27,683 bases of DNA from CAZADH01 sp964483805 (GCA_964483805.1 CAZADH010000045.1:1-27683); one strand, 5' to 3'; numbered from the stretch's first letter, positions 15,074 through 23,982 are shown. Numbers and translations: made by a program. Notes: a model not told the origin generated them from the letters alone.

Positions 15074-16303
15074 TCAGCGATCGCCCATGCAGGTGCCGCA
15101 AAGCCGCGCCGCGGTGATCCACTCGTGATCGACCGGGACCTGTTTGCGCCGGCCCGCGACCTTCTCGAGTGGCACGGGCACGCACAGGTTGCCCTTGACG
15201 GCGACCATCACGTTGTAATGACCTTCGGCCAGCAGTTGTGCGGCCTTGGTGCCGAGTCGCGTGCAGAGCAACCGGTCGGTCGCCGACGGCGAGCCGCCGC
15301 GCACGACGTGGCCCAGTGAGGTCACCCGGGCATCGCTGCCGGTCATCTGTTGCAACTGTCGGGCGATGCGGCTGGCCGTCGACTCCTGCACCAGATGGAC
15401 CATTCCTTGCGGCGTTTCGAGGACCCGCTCGCGGTCCGGCGAAGCCGGGGTTTCCGGGTTCGCCTTCTTGTTCTTGTCTTTCTTCTTGCCGCCCGAATTC
15501 TCGTCGGCTTCCTTCTTGTCTTTGGCTTTCGCCTTGTCGACTTCCTTGGTCCGCGCCGCTTCGGCGGCCCGGTGTTTCGCTTCTTCGCGAGAAATGGCGC
15601 CCTCGGCGACGGCTATGATCGAGAACCGCTTGCCGCGCCGGCGGCGTTCGATCAGGTGGTGGGCGACAATGTCGAGGTCGTACGGGATCTCGGGGATGAG
15701 AATGACATCGGCGCCGCCGGCGATGCCGGCCGCGAGCGGTAACCAGCCGGCATTGTGACCCATGATTTCGCATACGATGATGCGGTGGTGGCTGGTGGCG
15801 GTGCTGTGCAGCCGGTCGATGGCTTCGGCGGCGACGTGAATGGCGGTGTCGAACCCGAAGGTGGCCTCGGTCTCGGCCACATCGTTGTCGATGGTCTTGG
15901 GCAACGTCAGGACGTTGAGGCCGTGTTCGTGCAGGTGCAGCGCGTTTTTCTGGGTGCCGCCGCCGCCGAGGCAGACCAGGCAGTCGAGTTGCATGCGCCG
16001 CGCGTTTTCGACCGCGGTGGCGGTCATGTCGAGGATCTGCCCACCCATCGGCATTTTGTGGGGTTTATCGCGGCTGGTGCCGAGAATGGTGCCACCGAGC
16101 GTGAGAATGCCGCTGACCGCCGCGCCATCGAGCGCAATGGTGCGATTCTCGACGAGGCCGCGGAAACCGTCGAGAATGCCGACGATCTTGATGCCGTACT
16201 CGTCCATGGCCGCCTTGGCGACCCCGCGGATGGCCGCGTTCAGGCCCGGGCTGTCGCCTCCCGAGGTGATGAGTCCGATGCACCGGGTTTTCGATTTCGC
16301 CAT
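15074..16303 (-). CDS. pfkA: 6-phosphofructokinase, probably ATP-dependent (group III type)
   Basis: Phosphorylates fructose 6-phosphate to fructose 1,6-bisphosphate in glycolysis. Of its 409 residues: ITSGGDSPGLNAAIRG (12-27), GTILGTSRDKP (71-81), GGGGT (113-117), LPKTIDND (134-141), EIMGHNAGW (179-187), and LGHVVRGGSPSATDRLL (about 330-346). Glycine at the ATP/PPi-determining position and lysine in PKTIDND is the combination known from ATP-using group III enzymes such as that of Streptomyces. The aspartate of the usual GGDG loop is glycine here, and MGR is MGH. A Lys/Glu-rich low-complexity insert fills about 240-295. The start at 16303 has AGGAGGT six bases upstream. A TTGACA occurs at 16364-16369 (minus strand), but its -10 is poor. 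Confidence 0.93.
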   Translation of the reverse strand: MAKSKTRCIGLITSGGDSPGLNAAIRGVAKAAMDEYGIKIVGILDGFRGLVENRTIALDGAAVSGILTLGGTILGTSRDKPHKMPMGGQILDMTATAVENARRMQLDCLVCLGGGGTQKNALHLHEHGLNVLTLPKTIDNDVAETEATFGFDTAIHVAAEAIDRLHSTATSHHRIIVCEIMGHNAGWLPLAAGIAGGADVILIPEIPYDLDIVAHHLIERRRRGKRFSIIAVAEGAISREEAKHRAAEAARTKEVDKAKAKDKKEADENSGGKKKDKNKKANPETPASPDRERVLETPQGMVHLVQESTASRIARQLQQMTGSDARVTSLGHVVRGGSPSATDRLLCTRLGTKAAQLLAEGHYNVMVAVKGNLCVPVPLEKVAGRRKQVPVDHEWITAARLCGTCMGDR

Positions 16304-16374
16304 GGTTGAACCTCCTGAGGCCGCGTGCGGCATTCCCTTCAAGGTCACGCGCACCGCTCAGAATGTCAACAAAT

Positions 16375-17055
16375 TCAGAAAGTGGGGACCCCGGCCGGAC
16401 GATAGGGAGCCACGGAGAAACGGTCGCGGTAACGGCTCACGATCAGAGGGCGATGGTTGGGGAGATGGGCGCGCAGCGCGTCGTTGGCGGCATCGCCGAG
16501 GTCGAGCGCGACCACGACCTGTTGGTTGAGCGGATCGGCGCTGTTGGCGTGGATGACCTCGAGTTCGTTGATGTCGAACAGTTCGGCCTTCTCGCGCTGC
16601 GCAAGATCGGCGTAGCGGTCGAGGATGGCGGCGATGCGGGTCGGATCGGCGGCCGGGACGGTCTGCAGTTCGGCGAGGGCGGCGTCGTAATCGAGCGAGT
16701 CGATGCCGACCAGCGCCATGATGCGTTCGGTGGGCACGCCGCGACTTCGCAACAGGCGCGCCAGTTCGAGTCGGGGCCGTGCCGGGTTGCGGCGGAAGAG
16801 TAGGGTGGGTCCCTGGGGTGCGAACTGGCTGTTGACGAAACGGGAAAACGCCGGACTCATGTGGAAGAAATGGTTGCCGAGCACCGACCAGGATTGGTGG
16901 GCAATCGTCAGGATTGCGATGGCCAGACCGATCCGGCACCAGTTTGCCACCACGCGGGCACCCAGCGAAGCGCGCAGCATCTGCAATACACGAGCCATAC
17001 CCAGTGCCGCTGCAGGCAAGAGCGTGAAGTAGTAGCGCGGTCCGTAGCAAAAGTC
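16375..17055 (-). CDS. GT39-like glycosyltransferase, C-terminal part (beyond an assembly gap)
   Basis: 227 codons in frame from the edge of the N-run to the stop. It begins DFCYGPRYYFTLLPAAALG, the GPRYYF signature of the last membrane region of ArnT/PMT-like (GT39-related) transferases, followed by one or two further hydrophobic segments. A soluble tail includes RGVPTERIMALVGIDSLDYD and IAAILDRYADLAQREKAELF, and ends VSRYRDRFSVAPYRPAG. It is the second half of the gene at 17066-18590. With ten Ns the two halves are out of register, so the printed gap length cannot be the true one, or a frameshift is present. The gene ends 71 bp before phosphofructokinase. Confidence 0.82.
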   Translation of the reverse strand, partial: DFCYGPRYYFTLLPAAALGMARVLQMLRASLGARVVANWCRIGLAIAILTIAHQSWSVLGNHFFHMSPAFSRFVNSQFAPQGPTLLFRRNPARPRLELARLLRSRGVPTERIMALVGIDSLDYDAALAELQTVPAADPTRIAAILDRYADLAQREKAELFDINELEVIHANSADPLNQQVVVALDLGDAANDALRAHLPNHRPLIVSRYRDRFSVAPYRPAGVPTF

Positions 17056-17065
17056 NNNNNNNNNN
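17056..17065. other. Assembly gap (ten Ns)
   Basis: A run of ten N. The 508 complete codons plus one base on the upstream side and 227 full codons on the downstream side need a gap of 3n+2 bases; ten is 3n+1. Ten is therefore probably a placeholder. Compared with related proteins, some tens of residues seem to be missing before GPRYYF (estimate). Confidence 0.95.
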
Positions 17066-18590
17066 TGCCGACAGCCTGCACGGCGAGAAACCGCTCGGCG
17101 GTTACGGCCGCGCAGGTTTCGGTCGATGCCGCTGTCGGCACACGCCAGCGCAGCCCGAAGAAGCCCAGCCAACCCACGACAACGCCGCCAAACGCATAGA
17201 CGCCAAAGCCAAGAACATTATCGGTGATATTGCTCAGCAGTTGGCCGACGAGGGTGAACATGTCGGCGCCACTGAACAGCTTGAGGGCCTGATGGCGCAG
17301 CAACCCGGCAAACGGGTCGCCGGTTCGGTGCAGGCTCAGCGTGAGTTGCACCATCATGACGGCAGCACAGGCCAAGGCGAAGACCCCGACGAAGAACGCG
17401 CGTCGGCGCCAGGGCAATTGTATGCACAACAGCAATACGCCAAAGGCAGCCATGGTCACCAGACCTTCGAGTTGGCGGGTCATGACGGCGAGTCCACACG
17501 CCAAGCCCCCCATCACCGGGCCGAAAGCGAGCGCCCCCTGGGCGGCGCGAACCGCCGCGCGGGTGGCCGCGACGACGAAAACCAGCAACAACAGGTGGTT
17601 CATGCGGCCGGCCGCCATCATGACCATGAAGGGTGACACGGCCAGCAATAGACCGGTGTCGCGGGCGATGACGGCGCCGTGCGTTTGCTTCAGCAGATCG
17701 ACGAGGAGAAAGATGGCGAGGCAGGCCAGAACTGGATTGACGATGTCAATGCGACCGAACGGAAGGACCAGCGCCCACAGCAGTGACAGGCCCATCTGGT
17801 AGATCGAGTAGAGCCACTGGCCGTTGTCCTCGAGGCGGTCGAGAAAGAACGAAGCGCGCAACGGATAACTCGGGGAGTGCAATGCTCCGGTTGCCAGCAG
17901 GCGCGCATCCCAGTCTTGGGCAATCTCGTCGGCGACATGGGGCATGTTGCCCAGTGCCCCATGCTGCAACCCCAGCGCCATGATGAAAAGCAATGCCAGA
18001 GCGAGATACAGACGGGATCTACGGCGGTCGGCTGTGTCGGGGTCGTGGCTGGGTGGCGCGGCGGGGGTGGAAGCCCCGAGGTCTGCGGCGGTCGACGGAC
18101 TCTGCGCCGGGGTGGCCCGCGAGGCGAGCAACCCAAGCAACAGCAACAACGAAGCAATACCACGTATGACATCAAACAACCCGAGCAGCCAGGCCAGGGG
18201 CGCGTTGCCGTCGATGGTGTTGTAGCCGCTGGTGAGATCGACGAGGCGTTGAGGCAGGCCGACGGCGAGCAGGGCGGCCGGGCCGGCCACCGGTCCGAAG
18301 CAGCGGCAGAACGTCGTGCCCGCCGCGAACAAATGGGGTCCGGCCCCGAGCCAGGGACCGATCAGGGCGATGGTGAGGGCCACCAGGGTGGCCGCCGCCA
18401 GAACCGTTCCCCCCAGGTCGTCGGCCAGTGATGCGAGCACCACCGCGGCCACGGGGGGATGCGCCTGGATCAGCGCCGTGAGCACATGGGCTGTCACCAG
18501 GGCGACAGCCGGACCGAGCACCCGCCAGTGTGCGCACGACGCATTCATCGTGCGCATCATACCGGAAGCGGCCCTGTCCTGTCTCGACAT
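17066..18590 (-). CDS. GT39-like membrane glycosyltransferase, N-terminal part
   Basis: About 508 codons of a polytopic membrane protein with about ten hydrophobic helices. The first part (to about 170) looks like an extra membrane module with its own helices, and is followed by a Pro/Ser/Arg linker. The catalytic-type loop is MPHVADEIAQDWDARLL with the Asp-Glu pair expected of ArnT/PMT-like enzymes that use polyprenyl-phosphate sugars. RLEDNGQWLYSIYQMGLSLL and VMTRQLEGLVTMAAFG are further typical segments. Acceptor unknown; lipid A, glycans or proteins are possible. The start is uncertain: ATG at 18590 (31 bp after the response-regulator stop) or the ATG pair at 18560/18557 with AGGACAGGG upstream. 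It probably shares an operon with the two-component genes. Confidence 0.82.
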
Positions 18591-18621
18591 TGGCTTCGCG
18601 AGATGTGATCCGGGGCGACGG

Positions 18622-19332
18622 CTACGGTTCCCAGCGGTAACCCGCTCCGTGCACGGTCTTGATGAGTGTCGGGTTGCGCGGGTCGTCTTCGAGGCGTTTG
18701 CGCAACTGGGCCACGTGTTGGTCGAGCGTGCGACTGCCGGGCAGGTGTTCTTCGCCCCAGCAGTGATTGAAAATGGTGTTCCGATCGAGGACCTTGCCCG
18801 GGTTGCGCGCAAACAGCGCGAGAATCCGCACCTCGCGCAGGCTGAGGTCGATGGCGCTTTCGCCGCGGCTGGCGCGCAATTGATGTGGGTTTACGTGCCA
18901 CGGGCCGAGCGTGAAAGGTTCGCCGGGCAGTGGGTCGGGGCCGCCGGGGGCCGCCGTTGCCGCCACCCTGGCCAGGCACCGGCGGGTGACGGCACGCACG
19001 CGGGCGACCACCTCACGCACCCCGAACGGTTTCACGATGAAATCGTCGGCGCCGAGTTCCAGGCCGAGAACCTTGTCGATTTCCGTCCCTTTCGCCGAGA
19101 TGAAGATGACCGGTGTCGTCGCCCCAGAGGCGCGGATCTTCTTGCACAGTTCGTAGCCATCGCGTCCCGGCATCATGATGTCGAGGCAGACGAGGTCGGG
19201 GTGGGTGTTCTCGAAAACCGACCAGGCCTGCAGGCCATCGGCAGCGGTCACCACCTGGTATCCCTCGTTGGTGAGGATTTCGGTCAGACCGGCGCGGGTG
19301 GCCGGATCGTCTTCGGCAATCAGGACTTTCAT
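18622..19332 (-). CDS. OmpR/PhoB-family response regulator
   Basis: 236-residue DNA-binding response regulator. Receiver domain: MKVLIAEDDPATRAGL with acidic pair Asp8-Asp9, phosphoacceptor Asp51 in LVCLDIMMPGRDG, a conserved Ser in FISAKG and Lys in VKPFG. A Pro/Gly linker (about 128-142) leads to a winged-helix trans_reg_C domain: LSLREVRILALFARNPGKVL, ILDR-type turn DRNTIFNHCWG, recognition helix SRTLDQHVAQLRKRLE and the wing LIKTVHGAGYRWEP. It is translated from an ATG that overlaps the sensor-kinase stop (ATGA), so the two form a cognate pair. Targets unknown. Confidence 0.96.
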   Translation of the reverse strand: MKVLIAEDDPATRAGLTEILTNEGYQVVTAADGLQAWSVFENTHPDLVCLDIMMPGRDGYELCKKIRASGATTPVIFISAKGTEIDKVLGLELGADDFIVKPFGVREVVARVRAVTRRCLARVAATAAPGGPDPLPGEPFTLGPWHVNPHQLRASRGESAIDLSLREVRILALFARNPGKVLDRNTIFNHCWGEEHLPGSRTLDQHVAQLRKRLEDDPRNPTLIKTVHGAGYRWEP

Positions 19333-21137
19333 GAATGCTTCTCCTCGGTGGTCGGCGGGGCGCTGACGATCACGGTGAACGCGGCTCCGGCGGTCGACGA
19401 TTGGGCATCGTCGGCGGTCGCGGCCCTGGCCGTGGCGGCCGTGGGGCCGTTGCTCCAGGTCAAGAGAAGATCGCCGCCATGCAGCCGGGCCAGTTCGCGG
19501 GCGATGGTCAGGCCGATGCCGGTGCCGGCAACGCCGTCGGTCAGGCGGTCCGACAGGCGGACGAAGGGGGCGAAGACGTCGTCGTGCCGGTCGGCCGGAA
19601 TCCCCGGCCCCAGGTCGCGTACGGTGATCAGCAGTTGCTCGCCCTGTTGTCGGGCGGTGACGAAGACCTGCCCGCCGCCGGCCGCGTATTTCTCGACGTT
19701 GCCCACGAGGTTGCCGACCATCTGTTCGAGGGCATCGGCATCGACGAGGACCGGGTGCGGGGCGTGGAGGCGCAGGATCACCTGCACGTTTCTTGCCTGC
19801 AATGCCGGGCGAAAACGTTCGATGGTTTCGCGCACGATGTCGTCCGGGACGGCCGGCCGAGGATACACGGTCAACTGGCCACGCTGGTGACGGGCAAACG
19901 TCAATACATTGTGAATAAGACGCGTTAGCCGCTGGCTCTCGGCGATGATGATGCCGAGGCGGTTGTTCGCGTCATTGGCGGGGGTTGCCGACGGGGTGTC
20001 GTCATTACCGATCTGTTCGGCGAGCAACTCGGCGTGCAGGCGGATGTTGGTCAGCGGCGTGCGCAACTCGTGCGACACCTGGTTGACGAAACTGACGCGT
20101 TGCGCGGCATCGCGCAGTTCGCGCGTGCTCTCGAGGTAGAGCCAGAGGGCGAGCCCTCCCAGCACCAGACCGACGGCAACGAGGCTGGCAATCAGAGTGA
20201 ACGTGGTCTGGCCGCCGGTCGCGTGTGGGAGGCCTGCCGGTCCGGCGTGGTATTGCAGGTGCCAACTCGCCAAAGGGGCGGCGAGCATCTGCCGCAGGAG
20301 GGGTGTCGCCGTTGCCGCCGCGGTGAGCGCACCCCACCGATACAGGCACTTGCCGTTGCCATCGACGAGCAGCAGCGCGCCGTCGGCGAGCGTGCGGTCG
20401 TTGATCGATGCATCGGGCAGACGGGCGATGAGATCGGCCAGCAACCGGGTGCGGGCCAGTTCGACACCGACCGCGCCGCCGTCGGGTCGTGGTTGCCAGA
20501 AGAGCAGATGCAGGCCGTGATCCCAATGCCAGGTGAACCAGGGGCCTTGCGGGTCCGTGGTGTCGCTGGTTGGCACCGTTTGGACACGCATCGCCTGGGT
20601 GCGTGGGTCGGCCGGGGCCACGCCTGTGCCCGTGGCGGCGGTTCGCGAGAACAGGTCGATTGACGGTACCGTTGTCTGGCGCGTGTCTGATGCGGCCGGC
20701 AACTCCGGATCTTCGGGTGCCGGTCCCGTCCCGTGGGTGCGGCGCAACAGCAGGCGGTTGTCGAAGACTTCCTGCCAGCGGGTCAGAAACGCCTTCTCGT
20801 CGGGTCCCATGGCCTTGTTGATCGGCGGGAAGACAAGCTTTCCGGTGCCATCCTGGACGAACCCATGCGTCACTTCGGGGGTGCGCCGCAGTTGGTCGTC
20901 GATGGCGGTCGCATCGGTGGCGAACCCGGTGACCAGACGGCGCAGTTCGCGTTGCCGATCGATCAGCAGTTGTTGGATCTGCGTGTCGAGATCGCGCATT
21001 CTGCCGCCGATGACCTCGAGAAATGCGCGCTGCAGGCGCGTCTCCTCATCGGCCGCCACGCGCCACCCCAAGAGGGCGAGCAGCGCGAGCGGCACGATGA
21101 CGAGGGACAGCAGTGCCGGCACCAGGCGACGGTTCAT
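19329..21137 (-). CDS. Membrane sensor histidine kinase
   Basis: 602 residues. Membrane helix 1 lies at about 6-27; a large periplasmic sensor region spans about 30-305; helix 2 is at about 312-335. A dimerisation domain follows with phosphoacceptor His356 in NQVSHELRTPLTNIRLHAEL. The HATPase domain shows the N box (NLVGNVEKYA), G1 (DLGPGIP), F box (FAPFVRL) and G2 (GTGIGLTIARELARLHGG). No HAMP domain is apparent: the second helix runs almost directly into the His domain. A 30-residue Ala/Thr-rich stretch precedes the last strand. The signal is unknown. It starts 63 bp after the VWA gene, so the secreted VWA protein is a reasonable candidate partner. SD AGGTGA precedes the start. Confidence 0.95.
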   Translation of the reverse strand: MNRRLVPALLSLVIVPLALLALLGWRVAADEETRLQRAFLEVIGGRMRDLDTQIQQLLIDRQRELRRLVTGFATDATAIDDQLRRTPEVTHGFVQDGTGKLVFPPINKAMGPDEKAFLTRWQEVFDNRLLLRRTHGTGPAPEDPELPAASDTRQTTVPSIDLFSRTAATGTGVAPADPRTQAMRVQTVPTSDTTDPQGPWFTWHWDHGLHLLFWQPRPDGGAVGVELARTRLLADLIARLPDASINDRTLADGALLLVDGNGKCLYRWGALTAAATATPLLRQMLAAPLASWHLQYHAGPAGLPHATGGQTTFTLIASLVAVGLVLGGLALWLYLESTRELRDAAQRVSFVNQVSHELRTPLTNIRLHAELLAEQIGNDDTPSATPANDANNRLGIIIAESQRLTRLIHNVLTFARHQRGQLTVYPRPAVPDDIVRETIERFRPALQARNVQVILRLHAPHPVLVDADALEQMVGNLVGNVEKYAAGGGQVFVTARQQGEQLLITVRDLGPGIPADRHDDVFAPFVRLSDRLTDGVAGTGIGLTIARELARLHGGDLLLTWSNGPTAATARAATADDAQSSTAGAAFTVIVSAPPTTEEKHS

Positions 21138-21200
21138 CGGGGGGTCACCTCACACGCAATGGATGGGGGCACCGTGAGGGTGAAGGCGATACACGAGTTC

Positions 21201-22529
21201 TCACCAGGCTTGCTGTTGGTCGCGGACGTTTTGCAGGTTGCGCATGGTCTTGCGGGCGCGGTTCCAGTCGGCCTCACTGACGTCCTTTTCGGCCTTGGTG
21301 TTCTGCTCGGCGAACGTGCTCAACGACGGCGCTTGGTACTTGCTGGCGCTGCTCTCGAGGTAGGCGCGGTTCTCGCGCAGGGCCTTCTTCGCTTCTTCGA
21401 TCTTTCCTTCGTCGCGAAGGCGCGTGGCCAGCTTGAAACGCTCGTTGGCGAGCTGGTCGACGGCCGAGACCATGACCTTGCTGTTTTCGTTGGCCGCCAC
21501 CTCGGCCGGACTCGCCGTGAACCGCGCCGATGCCTGCCCGGTCAGCTTCTCGACGGCATTGGTCAGCAGATTGGCGTAGGTCACGGTCACTTCGGCGACG
21601 GAGAGGGTGGCGTTGGCTTCGCCGGCGGGCATCTCGACTTCGAGCAGCACGTATTTCTCTTGATTGCTGTAGAGCTGGTTGATCACGGCCGTGACCTCGC
21701 GATCGCGAATGTCGGCCTCGCGCCCGAGCACGCGGACCGGGCGGCCGTTGTCGACGCGGATCTTGATGGTCACCTCTTTGGCGACGACGCTGAGAACGTC
21801 GCCAAACTCACGGTCGAACACGCGAGCCAAGTCTTCGGGATTCTCGATGAAGGCATTGTTGCCGTCGCTGCGGTTGGCGAGTTGCGACATCAGGTCTTCG
21901 TTGTAGCCCAGGCCGAGACCGAGGGTGGTGACCGAGATGCCTTCCTTCTTGAGCGACGCGCCCAGTTCGCCCAGTTCGTTGGGTGTGCTCGGTCCTTCGT
22001 TGGCCAGGCCGTCCGACAACAGGATAATGCGGTTCACCCGTTCGCGGTCGAGGAACTTGCGCACCTCGGCGGCGCCCTTGCTCACGCCGGCGAACAACGC
22101 GGTATTGCTCCCGGCCTCGAGTTGCTCGATGGCGCGACATATTGCGTATTTCTCCCGGGCCTTGGTCGCGGGGACGATCACCTTGACGTGGCTGTCATAC
22201 GCGATCACCGAGACGATGTCTGCCTTGTCGAGGCGCTCGACGGCCATGATGGCGGCTCGCCGGGCGTGGGCCAGCTTTTCGCCCTGCATCGAACCCGAGC
22301 GGTCGAGGACGATGGCGACATTGACCGGGGTGCGGCGCCAGCGGTTGCCGTCGGCCTGGCCGGTCAGGCCGATCTTGAGGTAATTGAGATGCTTGGCACC
22401 CTGCAATACAACAGGTTGCCCGAGCGCCACCATCATATCGACGGTGCCGGCGCAGGCCGTGCCGGCACCGAGGGCGAACAGGACGACGACGATCAGGGGC
22501 ATCAGGAAACTCTTGGTGTTGGTCAACAT
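21201..22529 (-). CDS. Secreted von Willebrand factor A-domain protein
   Basis: 442 residues. The signal peptide (hydrophobic MPLIVVVLFALGAGTACAG) likely ends at about residue 27. The VWA domain starts near 68 and has a complete metal-ion site: DRSGS (Asp76, Ser78, Ser80), a Thr in GSNTAL, and Asp in LLSDGLANEG. The following beta-rich region (ITIKIR-like segments, VNGRPVRVLG pattern) and a charged C-terminal helix rich in Lys/Glu (TKAEKDVSEADWNRARKTM) fit the VWA proteins that carry extra C-terminal adhesion or scaffolding parts. The start at 22529 is chosen for AAGGAGG nine bases upstream. It is the first gene of a run with the sensor kinase and regulator, so it may be exported and act in surface sensing or protein complex formation (inference). 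Confidence 0.92.
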   Translation of the reverse strand: MLTNTKSFLMPLIVVVLFALGAGTACAGTVDMMVALGQPVVLQGAKHLNYLKIGLTGQADGNRWRRTPVNVAIVLDRSGSMQGEKLAHARRAAIMAVERLDKADIVSVIAYDSHVKVIVPATKAREKYAICRAIEQLEAGSNTALFAGVSKGAAEVRKFLDRERVNRIILLSDGLANEGPSTPNELGELGASLKKEGISVTTLGLGLGYNEDLMSQLANRSDGNNAFIENPEDLARVFDREFGDVLSVVAKEVTIKIRVDNGRPVRVLGREADIRDREVTAVINQLYSNQEKYVLLEVEMPAGEANATLSVAEVTVTYANLLTNAVEKLTGQASARFTASPAEVAANENSKVMVSAVDQLANERFKLATRLRDEGKIEEAKKALRENRAYLESSASKYQAPSLSTFAEQNTKAEKDVSEADWNRARKTMRNLQNVRDQQQAW

Positions 22530-22604
22530 GGTGCGGGTCCTCCTTAACGATGATTCGTTTGCGGGGGCAGGTCGGTGGTTTGCCACTTTCCATTTCCCAT
22601 CACC

Positions 22605-22610
22605 ATTCTA
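22605..22610 (-). promoter_or_regulatory. Possible -10 element of the VWA-kinase-regulator unit
   Basis: TAGAAT on the minus strand, 76 bases before the VWA start. No clear -35 lies at normal spacing; TTTACG is further upstream. The same TAGAATG word occurs before the cupin and the plus-strand TPR gene. Confidence 0.35.
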
Positions 22611-22667
22611 GAAAACCGCGGGGTCCGCTTTGGTGAGATCGCCGTAAACAACTGGTAAAACAAATGT

Positions 22668-22692
22668 AAAAACGGGGCGGTCTTTCACCCCG
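22668..22692 (-). terminator. Probable Rho-independent terminator after the HD-domain gene
   Basis: Minus strand, just after the HD gene stop: CGGGG (22692-22688), a ten-base loop, CCCCG (22677-22673), then TTTTT (22672-22668) and a further T-rich stretch. The stem is short but GC-only and the T-run is directly attached. It separates the kinase-PilZ-HD unit from the VWA unit. Confidence 0.6.
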
Positions 22693-22696
22693 GCGG

Positions 22697-23491
22697 TCAC
22701 GAGTTCAGAGCGCGCAACCGGTGTTCGAGGCAACGGTGCGCGGTGGTCAATGCCGCGCCGATTTCCGGGGCGGCGCCCATGAACGGGACGATGCGGTCGA
22801 ACAGGCCTTCACCGCGGAGTCGCTGCAGGGTCGGCGCAAAATTGAAGTCGTGAACCCAGCTCAAGGTCAGCACGAAGAAGTCGCTCAGCGTGCGCACGTC
22901 GGCGTAGCTGGCCGAGACCCCGCGATCGAGAGCGGCCACCAGGGCGGGGTTGGGCGTGCCGGTCTGGTGTGGATCCCAGGACAGGTCGGGGAAATCGTCG
23001 AGCTTGTCGGTGCGCAGGGCATCGAACAATACGTAGAGAATGTCGAGTTTGTCTGCATCGCGAACGAGTCGCAGCCACAAACCGTCGGCGGGGGCGAGAT
23101 TGAGCGGCAGGTCACGCCGGTTGTGCAGACGCACGGCGACCTTGATGCGGCGGGCTTCGTCCGGGGAGAGTTGATCGAGCGGCGCGTCCTCGCGCAGTGC
23201 GACCAAGCCGAGGTGCCCGTGATCGGCGTTGGGCCGGTCGTGGAAGCTGTTGAACCGCGCGAACTGGGTGAACCGACCCACGTCATGAACGAGACCCACG
23301 GCGGTGGCGCCGCAGATCGCCGCTGCCGACCAACCCAGGTCCCGGGCCAGTTCAGTACAGCAGCGCTCGACCCGGCGGGAGTGGTCGTATTTCAGTTGGT
23401 GCATGGCGGCCAGGGAGCCGTCGGCCTGGCGAAACTGCTCGACACGGCCCACGAACCACTCGTCAAAGAGGCGGAGTTGCGAGGTTTCCAT
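22697..23491 (-). CDS. HD-domain phosphohydrolase
   Basis: 264-residue soluble protein of the HD superfamily (metal-dependent phosphohydrolases acting on nucleotides or phosphate esters). The metal-site residues are His37 in YDHSRRVERCC, His69-Asp70 in GLVHDVGRFTQF, additional histidines in FHDRPNADHGHLGL (84-93), His123 in RLHNRRD, and Asp147 in RDADKLDIL. The HD-GYP signature is not present, so c-di-GMP hydrolysis is not indicated. The substrate cannot be named. The start at 23491 has only a distant GGAG. It lies 75 bp downstream of the PilZ gene and is followed by a terminator. Confidence 0.9.
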   Translation of the reverse strand: METSQLRLFDEWFVGRVEQFRQADGSLAAMHQLKYDHSRRVERCCTELARDLGWSAAAICGATAVGLVHDVGRFTQFARFNSFHDRPNADHGHLGLVALREDAPLDQLSPDEARRIKVAVRLHNRRDLPLNLAPADGLWLRLVRDADKLDILYVLFDALRTDKLDDFPDLSWDPHQTGTPNPALVAALDRGVSASYADVRTLSDFFVLTLSWVHDFNFAPTLQRLRGEGLFDRIVPFMGAAPEIGAALTTAHRCLEHRLRALNS

Positions 23492-23566
23492 ACGTTGTAT
23501 GTCTTTCTCCGGGTCGGCCTTGGCGGCCGGTCAGACCCAATGCCATGCGCCGGCGTGGCTTCCGTC

Positions 23567-23956
23567 TCACCTGGAGACGCGCAGACCCCGGTGATGACTC
23601 ATCTCTTCTTCGACGCGGTCGGCGTCGTCGGCGTTGTAGAGAATTAACGCGCGCAGGTGTTCGTAGCTCTCGATGCCGAGAATTTCGGTGAAACGGATGG
23701 CGATACCGCCGCCGGAGAGCCGCACGACCTCGCCTGCCGTCTCGATGCGGATTTCGTCGAGCCCTTCGTGCAGGCGCAACACTACCTGGCAGGGTTGCCC
23801 CGGCAGAAGGCCCGGCGCGACGCCACCGAGCAATACACCAGCCATACTGATATCGTGGGTTTCACCGCGAAAACGGCCGGCCTCTCCGGCGTCGATGCGC
23901 ACCGCAATGTGCGGTTTTACCCGGGTAAACTCACGTCGTTCGAGGGCTGTGCTCAT
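23567..23956 (-). CDS. PilZ-domain c-di-GMP receptor
   Basis: 129-residue single-domain PilZ protein. Both c-di-GMP binding motifs are present near the N-terminus: ERREFTR with the R-x-x-x-R arrangement (Arg8, Arg12) and HDISMAGVLLGG with D-x-S-x-x-G (Asp35, Ser37, Gly40). A beta-barrel pattern follows through GGGIAIRFTEI. Stand-alone PilZ proteins pass the c-di-GMP signal on to partners such as flagellar motors or polysaccharide synthases. The start at 23956 is supported by GGGAG ten bases upstream; a longer frame to 24118 lies inside the kinase gene. The gap from the kinase stop is 26 bp. Confidence 0.93.
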   Translation of the reverse strand: MSTALERREFTRVKPHIAVRIDAGEAGRFRGETHDISMAGVLLGGVAPGLLPGQPCQVVLRLHEGLDEIRIETAGEVVRLSGGGIAIRFTEILGIESYEHLRALILYNADDADRVEEEMSHHRGLRVSR

Positions 23957-23982
23957 GGTCGATACTCTCCCGGTCGCTAGCG

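Noticed and set aside
18316..19890. 524-codon plus-strand frame opposite the regulator and kinase
   Set aside because: Shadow of two clearly identified genes on the other strand.
20733..22547. Long open frame on the plus strand opposite the sensor kinase and VWA genes
   Set aside because: Typical antisense frame in GC-rich DNA. The minus strand encodes recognisable domains throughout, and the plus-strand product has no known family and repetitive Gly/His/Asp/Val composition.
22697..23491. HD-GYP c-di-GMP phosphodiesterase, suggested by the neighbouring PilZ gene
   Set aside because: The HD pair is present but the GYP motif is absent.
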